A DNA stretch of 64,000 nucleotides, taken from assembly GCF_016863335.1 (NCBI RefSeq), contig NZ_BOOR01000034.1, positions 62,001-126,000 on the forward strand, in the 5' to 3' direction. Position numbers and translations under genes: made by a program. The stretch comes from Planotetraspora thailandica. GTDB lineage: Bacteria; Actinomycetota; Actinomycetes; Streptosporangiales; Streptosporangiaceae. Shown piece after piece: positions 49,542 through 57,200 of this stretch. A model generated the notes under the pieces. That model ran no database searches and was not told the DNA's origin. It saw only the letters and a program-made list of their open reading frames with translations. The first letter of the stretch is position 1. Every line of letters starts with the position of its first letter.

Positions 49542-50483
49542 TCACCCCAGTCCGACACGAGCGTTGAAGCAGCCTTTGACCAGGTCTCCACCCAGTTCGA
49601 CGTAGGCCGTGGCGGACAACTCCACCAGCCTGCCGCGCGGCGAGGTGCCGCACTCCAGGCACCGGTCGCAGAAGCGTCCGGCGATGCAGCCGCAGCCGAC
49701 GATGGGCAGAGCGTTCGCCCGGCCGTCGCACACGTTGCGCACGAACAACGTTGAGCCGATCGCCAGGTACGGCAGGCCGGCGCACGAGACGCCCGTCATG
49801 CCGCAACCCGCGTCGGCCTCTTCGAGCATGGGATAGGTGACGCCGTGCTCGGGGAAATCCGCCCACGCGGCGGCGCCCGAGATCTTCGACTGCACACCCC
49901 GGTACGCCGGGGGCGACGGCGGCACGGCCTTCGCGCGATACGGCGGCTGGGAGGTCGCGGGGATGCAGGCCGTCGCGGCTCCCCCGTCCATCAGGCCGAT
50001 GGCGTCGAAGAGGTAGCCGGGCTCGAGTTGCGGGTGCCGAACCCGAATGCGCCCGGACGAGCGATAGGGGATGACGATGGTGCGGCGGCCCCGGTGGGGG
50101 CCCGCGTCCAGTTCGACCGTGAGGTCCTGCCTCCCGGTGACGCTGAGGATGATCCCGGTCATCCGGGTGATGTTCGCCCAGATGCGCTCCACCACCGTGC
50201 CCGCGCGCAATGCCCGGATCACCACATGAGCCCCGATGGGAAGGTCGGCCGGGGGGACGGGCTCCCCATGCCACGCGGTCGCCCACGGGGCGATGACCAG
50301 TCGCCGCTCCACACCCTCGTCGTCCTCGACGATGATCAGGTGCGGGCTCACGTCGAGGATCTCGCCGCTCACGGCGTGCAGCGTCATGCCGTCGTCCGCG
50401 GTCAGCCGCGCGGGCTCCGCGTCGCGGCCGAGCGCCGCCGCCGCGAGCATGCGCCGACGTTCAACAGCAGTCCGGTACGGCAT
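49542..50483 (-). CDS. Cys-rich protein paired with MauE
   Basis: A 313-residue protein. Residues 1-170 form beta-rich domains (SGEILDVSPHLIIVEDDEGV, LPIGAHVVIRALRAGTVVER, ARMTGIILSVTGRQDL-type strands). The C-terminal 140 residues hold ten Cys, including DAGCGMTGVSCAG, RNVCDGRANALPIVGCGCIA, GRFCDRCLECGTSPRGRL and VKGCFNARVGLG. There is no N-terminal signal peptide. Cys density and the adjacent MauE gene suggest a disulfide- or metal-bearing partner. A methylamine dehydrogenase small subunit also has many Cys, but the tryptophans needed for TTQ are not here. Confidence 0.75.
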   Translation of the reverse strand: MPYRTAVERRRMLAAAALGRDAEPARLTADDGMTLHAVSGEILDVSPHLIIVEDDEGVERRLVIAPWATAWHGEPVPPADLPIGAHVVIRALRAGTVVERIWANITRMTGIILSVTGRQDLTVELDAGPHRGRRTIVIPYRSSGRIRVRHPQLEPGYLFDAIGLMDGGAATACIPATSQPPYRAKAVPPSPPAYRGVQSKISGAAAWADFPEHGVTYPMLEEADAGCGMTGVSCAGLPYLAIGSTLFVRNVCDGRANALPIVGCGCIAGRFCDRCLECGTSPRGRLVELSATAYVELGGDLVKGCFNARVGLG

Positions 50484-50783
50484 GGCCCCTCCCCACTTCG
50501 CGTCTAGCGTCACATGCCGCGTATCCGGACAGAGGATGAATTGCAGCCCAAGGCATAACGCGGGAGCAATAATCCCATCCCGGGTGCAACGCGTTTCGCC
50601 CCGCTCCGGGCAAATCACTGCCTGGCGGCGGCTGTACGGATGAGGCTCGGGCGAGGGCTCCGCCACCGAGCTTGCGCGATCTTTGCGCCTGGCTGCACGA
50701 AACCTGGATTCCGGTTCAGCCGGATTCTGGAGTGAGGCTGCCATTCTGGCACGAGATGCCTATCCGGCCAGGTTGGTGATCGC
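50484..50783. other. Intergenic between divergent genes
   Basis: 300 bases upstream of the SigE-type gene and the Cys-rich gene. CCGGTTCAGCCGG is a short dyad near 50712. No gene is seen; promoters in both directions are expected. Confidence 0.4.
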
Positions 50784-51281
50784 ATGATCGTGAACCACGA
50801 GGAGTTTCATACATATGTGGTGTCCCGGGGGGCGGCCCTGCTGCGGGTCGCCCATCAGCTGACCGGGAACGCCTGCGACGCCGAGGACCTGCTTCAGGCC
50901 GCCCTCGCCAAGACCTATCTCGCGTGGGACCGGATCCAGGACCGGTCCTCGCTGGACAGTTACGTACGCAGGGCGATGGTGAACATCAACATTTCGTGGT
51001 GGCGGCGGCGCAAACTCGAGGAGTATCCGTCGGACGACATTCCCGAGGTCCCCGTACAACCTGATCATCGGCACGGATACGACGAGCTCGAGCAGGCCCT
51101 CGATCGGCTGCCCGCCCGGCAGCGTACGGCGATCGTGCTCCGCTACTACGAGGACATGAGCGAGTCGGAGATCGCCAAGACGCTCGGCATCAGCGTCGGC
51201 ACGGTCAAGAGCACTGTCTCGCGCGGAATGGCGAAACTGCGCGGCGACCTGGTGCCGGCCGGGCGCGAAGCCCTCAACTGA
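50784..51281 (+). CDS. SigE-family RNA polymerase sigma factor
   Basis: A 165-residue ECF-type factor. Region 2: FHTYVVSRGAALLRVAHQLT, then AEDLLQAALAKTYLAWDRIQ and SYVRRAMVNINISWWRRRKL, the SigE-family signature of actinomycetes. Region 4: LPARQRTAIVLRYYEDMSES, then EIAKTLGISVGTVKSTVSRG. No anti-sigma gene follows; the next gene is convergent MarR, overlapping by 8 bp. The divergent Cys-rich/MauE genes are a possible target. Confidence 0.92.
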   Translation: MIVNHEEFHTYVVSRGAALLRVAHQLTGNACDAEDLLQAALAKTYLAWDRIQDRSSLDSYVRRAMVNINISWWRRRKLEEYPSDDIPEVPVQPDHRHGYDELEQALDRLPARQRTAIVLRYYEDMSESEIAKTLGISVGTVKSTVSRGMAKLRGDLVPAGREALN

Positions 51282-51777
51282 CCTTCTCCCCCTCGCACTG
51301 CTCGCTGGAAGCGCGCTCCACGCCTACGGTGGCGCATGGTCGTACGACGTCGCGGATGATGCGAAGGGCGTCCAGGAAGTCGGACAGCTGCTGCGGTGTG
51401 AGCAGGCCGGTGAAATATGTCTCAATATCGTTGAGATGCTGTGGCATGACGGCTTTGAGCCGCTCCGCGCCCGCCTCGGTGAGGACGGCGTAGGAGGCTC
51501 GGCGGTCGGTGCTGCACGCCTCCCGCATGACCAGGCCCTCGCGCTCGAGCCTGTCGACGACCCTGGTGATGCCGCTGGTGGACAATGACGTCTGGGCCGC
51601 GAGGTCGCTCATGCGCAGCCTTTGCCGGGGAGATCGGGCCAGGCGGATCAACGTTTCGAAGTCGACGTCGGACAGGCCTACTGCGGTGAAGGACTGATGG
51701 GCCTTGACGGTCAGTCCGGTCGCAACCTCTACGAGCAGGCCCATCGCGGTGAGCCGGGGGTCGTCAAAAGGGTCCAT
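51274..51777 (-). CDS. MarR-family regulator
   Basis: A 167-residue regulator. The winged helix is MSDLAAQTSLSTSGITRVVD, then RLEREGLVMREACSTDRRAS, YAVLTEAG. ATG at 51777 is chosen over TTG two codons upstream. It is divergent from YceI with about 100 bp between. Members of this arrangement usually repress the YceI gene. Ligand unknown. Confidence 0.9.
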   Translation of the reverse strand: MDPFDDPRLTAMGLLVEVATGLTVKAHQSFTAVGLSDVDFETLIRLARSPRQRLRMSDLAAQTSLSTSGITRVVDRLEREGLVMREACSTDRRASYAVLTEAGAERLKAVMPQHLNDIETYFTGLLTPQQLSDFLDALRIIRDVVRPCATVGVERASSEQCEGEKVS

Positions 51778-51796
51778 GTGCAAAGTCTACGCGACG

Positions 51797-51845
51797 ATAG
51801 TTGACGCGCGGAATAATCCTCCTGTAGAAAGTTGTTCGCGCAATC
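51797..51845. promoter_or_regulatory. Possible MarR operator/promoter region
   Basis: AGTTGACGCGCGG and AGTTGTTCGCGCAATC are related half-sites 40 bp apart between marR and yceI, in AT-richer DNA. Assignment is weak. Confidence 0.3.
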
Positions 51846-51876
51846 ATCGACGGAGCAACTACCCCAGGAGTCCACA

Positions 51877-52437
51877 ATGAGTGTCCGCGAGTGGGAAGGC
51901 CTCACCATCCCGACGGCCGGAGAGTTCGTCCTGGACAAGACCCACACGCGCGTGGGTTTTGTCGCCAAGCACATGATGGTGACCAAGGTCCGCGGTCACT
52001 TCGCCGACTTCGACGCCAAGATCGTGATCGCGGAGAACCCGCTTGACTCGACCGCCGAGGTCGTCCTCAAGAGCGGCAGCGTCGACACCGGTGTCGCCGA
52101 CCGTGACGGGCACCTGAAGAGCGACGACTTCCTCGCGGCCGAGCAGCACGAGGAGATCACCTTCCGCAGCACCGGCGTGAAGGACCACGCAGGGGACGAG
52201 TTCACCCTCGTCGGCGACCTGACGATCCGCGGCGTCACCCAGGAGGTTGCGCTCAAGGTGGAGTTCGGCGGCGCCGGCACGAGCCCCTACGGCAACGAAG
52301 TCTTCGGCTTCTCCGCCGTGACCGAGATCAACCGCGAGGACTTCGGCCTCACCTGGAACGTGGCCATCGAGGCCGGCGGCGTCCTCGTGAGCAAGAAGAT
52401 CAAGATTGAGATCGAGGGCGAGGCCGTACGGGTCTGA
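51877..52437 (+). CDS. YceI-family lipid-binding protein
   Basis: A 186-residue lipocalin-like protein. It shows LDKTHTRVGFVAKHMMVTKV, RGHFADFDAKIVIAENPLDS, DRDGHLKSDDFLAAEQHEEI and REDFGLTWNVAIEAGG, the family landmarks. YceI proteins bind polyisoprenoid chains. No signal peptide is present, so it is cytoplasmic, as usual in actinomycetes. CAGGAG precedes the ATG and a hairpin follows the stop. Confidence 0.93.
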   Translation: MSVREWEGLTIPTAGEFVLDKTHTRVGFVAKHMMVTKVRGHFADFDAKIVIAENPLDSTAEVVLKSGSVDTGVADRDGHLKSDDFLAAEQHEEITFRSTGVKDHAGDEFTLVGDLTIRGVTQEVALKVEFGGAGTSPYGNEVFGFSAVTEINREDFGLTWNVAIEAGGVLVSKKIKIEIEGEAVRV

Positions 52438-52456
52438 CCTCGGGGATCCGCGTATT

Positions 52457-52489
52457 CAGCCCTTGTCCACACCCTGTGGATAAGGGCTG
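52457..52489 (+). terminator. Terminator of the YceI gene
   Basis: CAGCCCTTGTCCAC pairs with GTGGATAAGGGCTG (one G-T) around a 5-nt loop, 19 bp past the stop. Confidence 0.8.
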
Positions 52490-52676
52490 TGTATCGTCCT
52501 GGGGAAAACCCGCGTGTCTGGCTTGCGCTGTCTCAGCCCATCTGGGCATATAGTCACCGGGCACCCGCCGCCGGACGGGTGCATGGTCGGCAGCGCCGGG
52601 ACTGCCTCGTAACGAGGATTCCGCTTTGCCGCCCCACGCTTTCGCCGGTACTCTGTCCTGAGCCACTCGGCAACCA

Positions 52677-52765
52677 GGAGGCTTCGCCTAGTCAGGTCTA
52701 TGGCGCCGCACTGCTAATGCGGTTTGGGTTCGCGCCCATCGGGAGTTCAAATCTCCCAGCCTCCG
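52677..52765 (+). tRNA. tRNA-Ser (anticodon GCU), island attachment site
   Basis: An 89-nt type II tRNA. Acceptor GGAGGCT/AGCCTCC, discriminator G, then an encoded CCA (52766-52768). The anticodon stem CCGCA/TGCGG encloses CTGCTAA with GCT at 52713-52715; the T-loop is GAGTTCAAATCTC. It is the only full copy; its 3' half is repeated twice downstream as att sites. Confidence 0.96.
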
Positions 52766-52779
52766 CCAGATCAAAGCCC
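52711..52779 (+). other. att copy 1 (inside tRNA-Ser)
   Basis: A 69-bp block running from the first base of the anticodon loop to the start of the terminator stem. It is identical to 54628-54696 and 56985-57053. The left edge at the anticodon loop is the usual crossover place of tRNA-targeting tyrosine recombinases. Confidence 0.85.
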
Positions 52780-52808
52780 CTTTCCCGTTGATCAGGGAAG
52801 GGGCTTTT
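52773..52808 (+). terminator. Terminator of tRNA-Ser(GCU)
   Basis: AAAGCCCCTTTCCC and GGGAAGGGGCTTTT form a stem with a short loop. The element copies at 54691 and 57047 carry a version shortened by a few bases in arm and loop. Confidence 0.8.
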
Positions 52809-52839
52809 CTGATCTTCAAACGCGCTCTAGTTGCAGTTG

Positions 52840-53457
52840 TCACTCATCGCCCCAGAGAGCGGCCCCCATGCGCTCGCTCGCGTCCTTCACCTGGAGGGTC
52901 GCCACGTGGGTGTAGCGCTCGGTCGTGGTGACACGGGCGTGGCCGAGGATCTCTTGGACTACCCGGATGTGGACGCCCTGCTCGACGAGGAGCGTCCCTG
53001 CCGTGTGGCGGGCGTCGTGGAGCCTGGCCTCTCTGACTCCAGCCCGCCTTAGGAGCGCTTTCCACATCTTGTAGTCCTCGCTGCGCTCCATTGGCCGGCC
53101 CCGCCGGGTGGGGAACAGGAGATCGTGGTCCTCCCAGAGTTCGCCGGCCTCCGCGCGTTCGGCATCCTGGATCTTCCTGTGTTCACGGAGGACGGGCAGC
53201 AATTCGGAAGGGCACTGGAGGGTCAGCCTGCTGCGGCCTTTGCGTTGCCGGAAGATGATGCCGTCGTCCGTGCGCCTTGGGCAGCGGTCCGCGTGGCCGG
53301 TGCAGTCCTTCGGGCACGTCCGGGTCGGGCAGACATGCCCGCGTTTCTTGCAGTCGTGCGGACAGTCGGGGTCGTGCTTGTGGTCTTTGCACCGCGGCTT
53401 ACACGGGAACCGGTGCCACTCCGCGCCGCACCCGTGAGGGTTGTCGCAGCGTTGCAT
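52840..53457 (-). pseudogene. Integrase of element A, 5'-truncated tyrosine recombinase with Cys/His insert
   Basis: A 205-residue C-terminal part. It opens with a Cys/His-rich stretch (CDNPHGCGAEWHRFPCKPRC, then KDHKHDPDCPHDCKKRGHVC, PTRTCPKDCTGHADRCPRR) that probably binds zinc and is known as an insert in some actinomycete integrases. Then DDGIIFRQRKGRSRLTLQCP, SELLPVLREHRKIQ, ARLHDARHTAGTLLVEQGVH, VVQEILGHARVTTTERYTHV. The second catalytic Arg box and the Tyr are intact. The N-terminal arm-binding and core-binding domains and the first Arg are missing, so it is not functional. It faces the tRNA, as an integrase should. Confidence 0.85.
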
Positions 53458-53553
53458 GCTGTCCAGGAGCGTTCAGGGAAGACAGCACACAGCCACTGAC
53501 CTGCATTGAACCGTGACCCCGCCCTTGGTGGGGCCACGGTGGCGCGATTGTGG

Positions 53554-54138
53554 TTAAGCCTTGATTGGTGCGGCCGCCCTGGCGGCCAGTTCGATCTTCG
53601 CGCAGTAGGCTGCACGGGCTTCCTTGTCGATCTGCTTCTCGTGTTCGGCGCGCAACCCGGTCCGGCCGTCGAGGCCCTCGCGCAGGATATCGGCGTGCCC
53701 GGCGTGCCGGATGGACTCGCCGAGGACATGGACCATGATGGCGAACAGGTTTGTGTCGGCATAAGGCTCCGGCCACCACGGCACGTGGCCGGGGGCGTCG
53801 AGGGGAAGCTCGTTGATCGTCGCGTCCGAGTGTTCCCACGTGCGCCGATAGAACCCGATGATCTGATCGCGGGTCTCGTCCGCGGTCGCCCACAGATCGC
53901 TGCCGTTGGAGTCCTGCCACCGGGGCAGCGGTTCCGGGGAAGGGCGGTCGAAGACCTCGCCGAAGTACCTGGCCTCGACGCTGGCCACGTGTTTGACCAG
54001 GCCGAGGAGGTTGGTCCCGGTCGCTGTCAAAGGTCGGCGGGCGTCGTATTCGGACAAGCCGTCGAGTTTCCAGAGCAGCGCCTTGCGGTCCCGCCGCAGT
54101 CTCCCGTGCAGGTTGTCTTTCGCGAAATCGTCGATCAT
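53554..54138 (-). CDS. DinB-family protein
   Basis: A 194-residue four-helix protein. MIDDFAKDNLHGRLRRDRKA, then LLWKLDGLSEYDARRPLTAT, GTNLLGLVKHVASVEARYFG and FAIMVHVLGESIRHAGHADI place the metal-binding His residues of the DinB/DUF664 fold. Members are often thiol-dependent transferases or of unknown use. It is cargo of element A and lies directly behind the truncated integrase. Confidence 0.88.
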   Translation of the reverse strand: MIDDFAKDNLHGRLRRDRKALLWKLDGLSEYDARRPLTATGTNLLGLVKHVASVEARYFGEVFDRPSPEPLPRWQDSNGSDLWATADETRDQIIGFYRRTWEHSDATINELPLDAPGHVPWWPEPYADTNLFAIMVHVLGESIRHAGHADILREGLDGRTGLRAEHEKQIDKEARAAYCAKIELAARAAAPIKA

Positions 54139-54524
54139 GGGTCACGATTCTGTCAGGCTGCGCCGGTGGGCTCAGGTTGCGAGCTGCCTGGCGTCGGCTC
54201 CGCCAACTATCGCTCACAGCCACACTGCTTGCCGAGGTCCTCGCAGCGATCGTCGCAGAGGACGGGATCACGCTCCCCGCGCTGCCGGAGATTCGTGATC
54301 AGTGAAGATCACTGCCCGGACTTAGGGTCCCGCAGGGCAGGAGGCCCAGGGTTTCGGGGTGTTAGGACCTCTTAGGCGCGTCTTTCATGATCCGGAATAT
54401 GCGCGGAACGATCTATGGGAGCGGCGCCCTGCCGTCTGGCTGCGCCGCAGGTCAGGGGTCGTAGCGAACTGGAACGGGCGACTCCCTGTAAAACCGTCGG
54501 CAGTTGAGGGACGGCATGCGATGG
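54139..54524. other. Right part of element A, gene debris
   Basis: About 390 bases without an intact gene. A plus-strand frame ending at 54303 reads LTATLLAEVLAAIVAEDGIT, LPALPEIRDQ before its stop and has coding-like codons; it is probably the tail of a lost gene. The rest holds nothing I recognise. Confidence 0.4.
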
Positions 54525-54545
54525 GTTGCAGTTTGGGTTGCAGTT
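54525..54545. repeat. Paired GTTGCAGTT repeats, right arm of element A
   Basis: GTTGCAGTT at 54525-54533 and 54537-54545, start-to-start 12 bp, about 85 bp before att copy 2. Same spacing is found before att copy 3. Candidate integrase arm sites. Confidence 0.6.
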
Positions 54546-54617
54546 CACCGCCGTCCCAGGCCGTTCCAGGGGGCTCACAACGTGGCGTTGGTCCAGGTGG
54601 GACTGGTCGGGACGGTC

Positions 54618-54734
54618 ATGATCCGAGCTGCTAATGCGGTTTGGGTTCGCGCCCATCGGGAGTTCAAATCTCCCAGCCTCCGCCAGATCAAAGCCCTTTC
54701 CCGATCAGGGAAGGGGCTTTTCTGATCTTCAAAG
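54618..54734 (+). other. att copy 2, junction of elements A and B
   Basis: A 117-bp block identical to 56975-57091. It contains the 3' half of tRNA-Ser(GCU) with terminator, preceded by ATGATCCGAG. A single GTTGCAGTT follows at 54743. Confidence 0.88.
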
Positions 54735-54999
54735 GCGCTCCAGTTGCAGTTGCCAGGCGTCGCGCATCCTTGCCGAGCTGGTCATCCGCGCTGAGACATC
54801 TCAGGAGGAGCAGGCGAGCCGACCACGGCTGAGCGCGGTGTGTGCAGCCTGCCAGTCGATGACGGCGAGCATCAGGCTTTGTCGGTCAGAGTGCGGATTG
54901 CGGCCTTGTCACTGCCGAGCAGGCTCGTCCGGCTTGGAAGGTGTGCGCGGGGTTGGGTGGCCTGCGTCCTGGTCCTGCCGGTCGGTGGACAACCGTTTA

Positions 55000-55019
55000 T
55001 GTACCTCCAGGTCAAGAAT
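55000..55019 (+). promoter_or_regulatory. Operator motif upstream of element B tetR
   Basis: TGTACCTCCAGGTCAAGAA, containing the dyad ACCT-CC-AGGT. A near copy lies before the SDR gene. A -10-like TATGGT follows it. Confidence 0.55.
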
Positions 55020-55036
55020 ATGGTAGCGTCGTCCAT

Positions 55037-55615
55037 ATGGGAAGGCCCAAGCAGTTCGATCCGGATGTGGCCGTCGAGCAGGCCATGGAGGTGTTCTGGC
55101 GCAAGGGGTACAGCGCCACCACACCACAGGACCTCGTGGACGCGCTCGGCATCGGCAAGGGCAGTCTCTACCATGCCTTCGGCAGTAAGCATCGCCTGTT
55201 CCAGGCCGCGCTGGAGCGCTATCGCGACAGCCAGGTGGTGGACGTCGTTGCCATGCTGGAGAAGCCAGGTCCGGCGAAGGACCGGCTGCGCCGGGTGCTG
55301 ACCTGCCTGGCGGAGATGGACCTGGCGGACCCGGATCGCCGGGGCTGCCTGGCGGTGAACACCGCCGCCGAGCTCAGCAAGTCGGACGAGAGTGCCGTCG
55401 GTTTGGTTCGCCGCATGTTCGACCAGACCGAGGAGGCGTTCCGCGCCGTGATCGAGGAGGGGCAGCGTGCGGGCGAGATCGGCCCAGAACGTGACGCCCG
55501 GGCGATCGGGAGCCTGCTGCTGAACACCGTCGTGGGGTTGCGCTTGCTCGCCAGGGTCGCCGACGGGCCGGAGCGCCTCTCCCGCGTGATCGACGCGGTG
55601 ATCGACTCTCTCTGA
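55037..55615 (+). CDS. TetR-family transcriptional regulator
   Basis: A 192-residue regulator of the group beginning MGRPKQFDPDVAVEQAMEVF. The HTH is TPQDLVDALGIGKGSLYHAF, GSKHRLF. The C-terminal domain is ligand-binding (CLAVNTAAELSKSDESAVGL, LLNTVVGLRLLARV). It precedes an SDR gene by 79 bp on the same strand, and a shared motif lies before both, so it probably represses both. Cargo of element B. Confidence 0.92.
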   Translation: MGRPKQFDPDVAVEQAMEVFWRKGYSATTPQDLVDALGIGKGSLYHAFGSKHRLFQAALERYRDSQVVDVVAMLEKPGPAKDRLRRVLTCLAEMDLADPDRRGCLAVNTAAELSKSDESAVGLVRRMFDQTEEAFRAVIEEGQRAGEIGPERDARAIGSLLLNTVVGLRLLARVADGPERLSRVIDAVIDSL

Positions 55616-55663
55616 ATACTTGGCCGTCCCGTGCGCGGGAGGGGTCGACCCATGCCCGAATTT

Positions 55664-55682
55664 TGTACCTACAGTTCAAGAA
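55664..55682 (+). promoter_or_regulatory. Operator motif upstream of element B SDR
   Basis: TGTACCTACAGTTCAAGAA matches the motif before tetR at 17 of 19 positions and ends 12 bp before the SDR ATG. Confidence 0.55.
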
Positions 55683-55694
55683 AAAGGTGTGATC

Positions 55695-56471
55695 ATGCAG
55701 CTCAACCTCGACTCCAAGACGGCCGTCGTCACCGGCGCCAGCCGCGGCATCGGACTGGCCACCGTTCAAACCTTGATCAGTGAGGGGGTGCGGGTCGTCG
55801 GTGCCGCCCGCACCATCACGCCGGAACTCAAGGACAGCGGAGCCGTCCCGGTCGCGGCAGACCTCGCCACCGCCGAAGGGGTCACCGCCCTCATCGACAC
55901 CGCCCTCGCCGAACTGGGCGGCATCGACCTGCTCGTGAACAACGTCGGAGGCGTGGACGAGCCCCTCCGCTTCCTCGAAGCCGACGATGAGCAGTGGACT
56001 GCTGTCTTCGACCTCAACCTCTTCAGCACGGTCCGCGCCACCCGGGCCGCCCTGCCCAGCCTGATCGAGCGAAGGGGGTCGGTGGTGAACGTCTCGTCCA
56101 TCAACTCCAGGCTTCCTGCCGCGGGCCCTGTCGTCTTCAGCGCGGCCAAGGCGGCCCTGGCCGCGCTCGGCAAGTCCCTCGCCGAGGAGTTCGGCCCCCA
56201 GGGCGTGCGGGTCAACACCGTCTCACCCGGCGTCGTTCGTACCGCCATCTGGGAGGACCCGCACGGGTTCGGCGGCAAGGTGGCCGCGAGCGCCGGAGCG
56301 GAGCACGCCGCGTTCCTCCCGCAGATCCCCCAAGCGTTCAGCATCACCACCGGTCGGATCACCGAGCCCCAGGAGGTGGCCGCCCTGATCGCCTTCCTTC
56401 TCTCCGACATCGCCGGCAACATCACGGGCGCCGACTACGTCATCGACGGCGGCACCATCAAGGCGATCTGA
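55695..56471 (+). CDS. Short-chain dehydrogenase/reductase
   Basis: A 258-residue classical SDR. TGASRGIGLATVQTLISEGV is the cofactor loop, LLVNNVGGVDEP the NNAG variant, and the active site is NVSSINSRLPAAGPVVFSAA with KAALAALGKSL. At the place of the usual YxxxK the residues read VFSAAK: the Tyr position is Phe, so catalysis may be weakened. It ends with the tetramer motif ITGADYVIDGG. AAAAAGG precedes the ATG. It is under the TetR motif. Confidence 0.88.
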   Translation: MQLNLDSKTAVVTGASRGIGLATVQTLISEGVRVVGAARTITPELKDSGAVPVAADLATAEGVTALIDTALAELGGIDLLVNNVGGVDEPLRFLEADDEQWTAVFDLNLFSTVRATRAALPSLIERRGSVVNVSSINSRLPAAGPVVFSAAKAALAALGKSLAEEFGPQGVRVNTVSPGVVRTAIWEDPHGFGGKVAASAGAEHAAFLPQIPQAFSITTGRITEPQEVAALIAFLLSDIAGNITGADYVIDGGTIKAI

Positions 56472-56553
56472 CACCTCGTCGCCACTACCGCAGGTCCGTG
56501 GCCGCGAGCGAGGAGACGGGCCTACGTCGCAGTGTGCGACCGACAGTGATCGT

Positions 56554-56733
56554 TTACGCCTGGGTCGTGGTGTGCTTGAGGCGTTCGTAGGGAGTCTGGC
56601 CGCCGAGGCCGCCGTGGGGCCGATGGCAGTTGTAGTAGTCCTCCCATTTTCGGAGTTGGTCGTTGAAGACCTCGGCGTCGTCGATGATGACGCCTTCCAG
56701 CATCCGGTAGAACTCTTCGCCGTAGGTGGCTGA
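56554..56733 (-). pseudogene. 3' remnant of an integrase-core transposase
   Basis: TYGEEFYRMLEGVIIDDAEV, then FNDQLRKWEDYYNCHRPHGG, LGGQTPYERLKHTTTQA. The pattern YNxHRPHGGLGGxTPxERL is the tail of IS481/IS3-type transposases. Upstream codons are not homologous, so only about 60 codons survive. It sits beside the right arm of element B. Confidence 0.75.
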
Positions 56734-56881
56734 GGTGTAGCCCCGCGCATCCCTTCTGCCATCGACCCCGACGAAGCCAGCAGACCGGATCCTCCGGCTC
56801 AAGCCCGTCTGTGTCCATTGGTATCCAATGGCCGAGGAACCGCGGCTGGCTGACATACACGCAGATCATGAGCCTGCTCTA

Positions 56882-56902
56882 GTTGCAGTTTTAGTTGCAG
56901 TT
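56882..56902. repeat. Paired GTTGCAGTT repeats, right arm of element B
   Basis: GTTGCAGTT at 56882-56890 and 56894-56902, again 12 bp apart and about 85 bp before the att block. The next 80 bp (TGCCAGGCCGTTC ... GTTGGTCCAGGTTGGACTG) resemble the right end of element A. Confidence 0.6.
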
Positions 56903-56974
56903 CTGCGTCGTGCCAGGCCGTTCAATGAGGGCCGCCGAGCCGTGTTGGTCCAGGTTGGACTGATCGGGACGACA

Positions 56975-57091
56975 ATGATCCGAGCTGCTAATGCGGTTTG
57001 GGTTCGCGCCCATCGGGAGTTCAAATCTCCCAGCCTCCGCCAGATCAAAGCCCTTTCCCGATCAGGGAAGGGGCTTTTCTGATCTTCAAAG
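56975..57091 (+). other. att copy 3, junction of element B and integrase debris
   Basis: Identical over 117 bp to att copy 2. It is followed by a single GTTGCAGTT (57100) and then by sequence matching the 3' end of the element A integrase gene. Confidence 0.88.
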
Positions 57092-57108
57092 CCGCTCTCG
57101 TTGCAGTT

Positions 57109-57200
57109 GCCGGGCGTTGCCCCAGAGAGCGGCCCCTATCCGCTCGCTCGCGTCCTTCACCTGAAGGCTCGCCAGTGGGTAGAGCGCTCGGTCGTGGTCG
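57109..57200 (-). pseudogene. Integrase debris piece 1 (C-terminal end)
   Basis: Minus-strand codons read LASLQVKDASERIGAALWGN, matching the element A integrase end (LQVKDASERMGAALWGDE). Small indels spoil the catalytic RYTHV stretch. Beyond 57200 similarity ends abruptly. Confidence 0.8.

Noticed and set aside
49542-50483. Methylamine dehydrogenase light chain beside MauE
   Set aside because: Cys-rich but lacks the two tryptophans needed for tryptophan tryptophylquinone, an export signal and a heavy-chain gene.
54628-57053. Two further tRNA-Ser genes at 54.6 and 57.0 kb
   Set aside because: Only the 3' half from the anticodon loop onward is present; the 5' acceptor strand, D-arm and 5' half of the anticodon stem are missing, so these are att copies.
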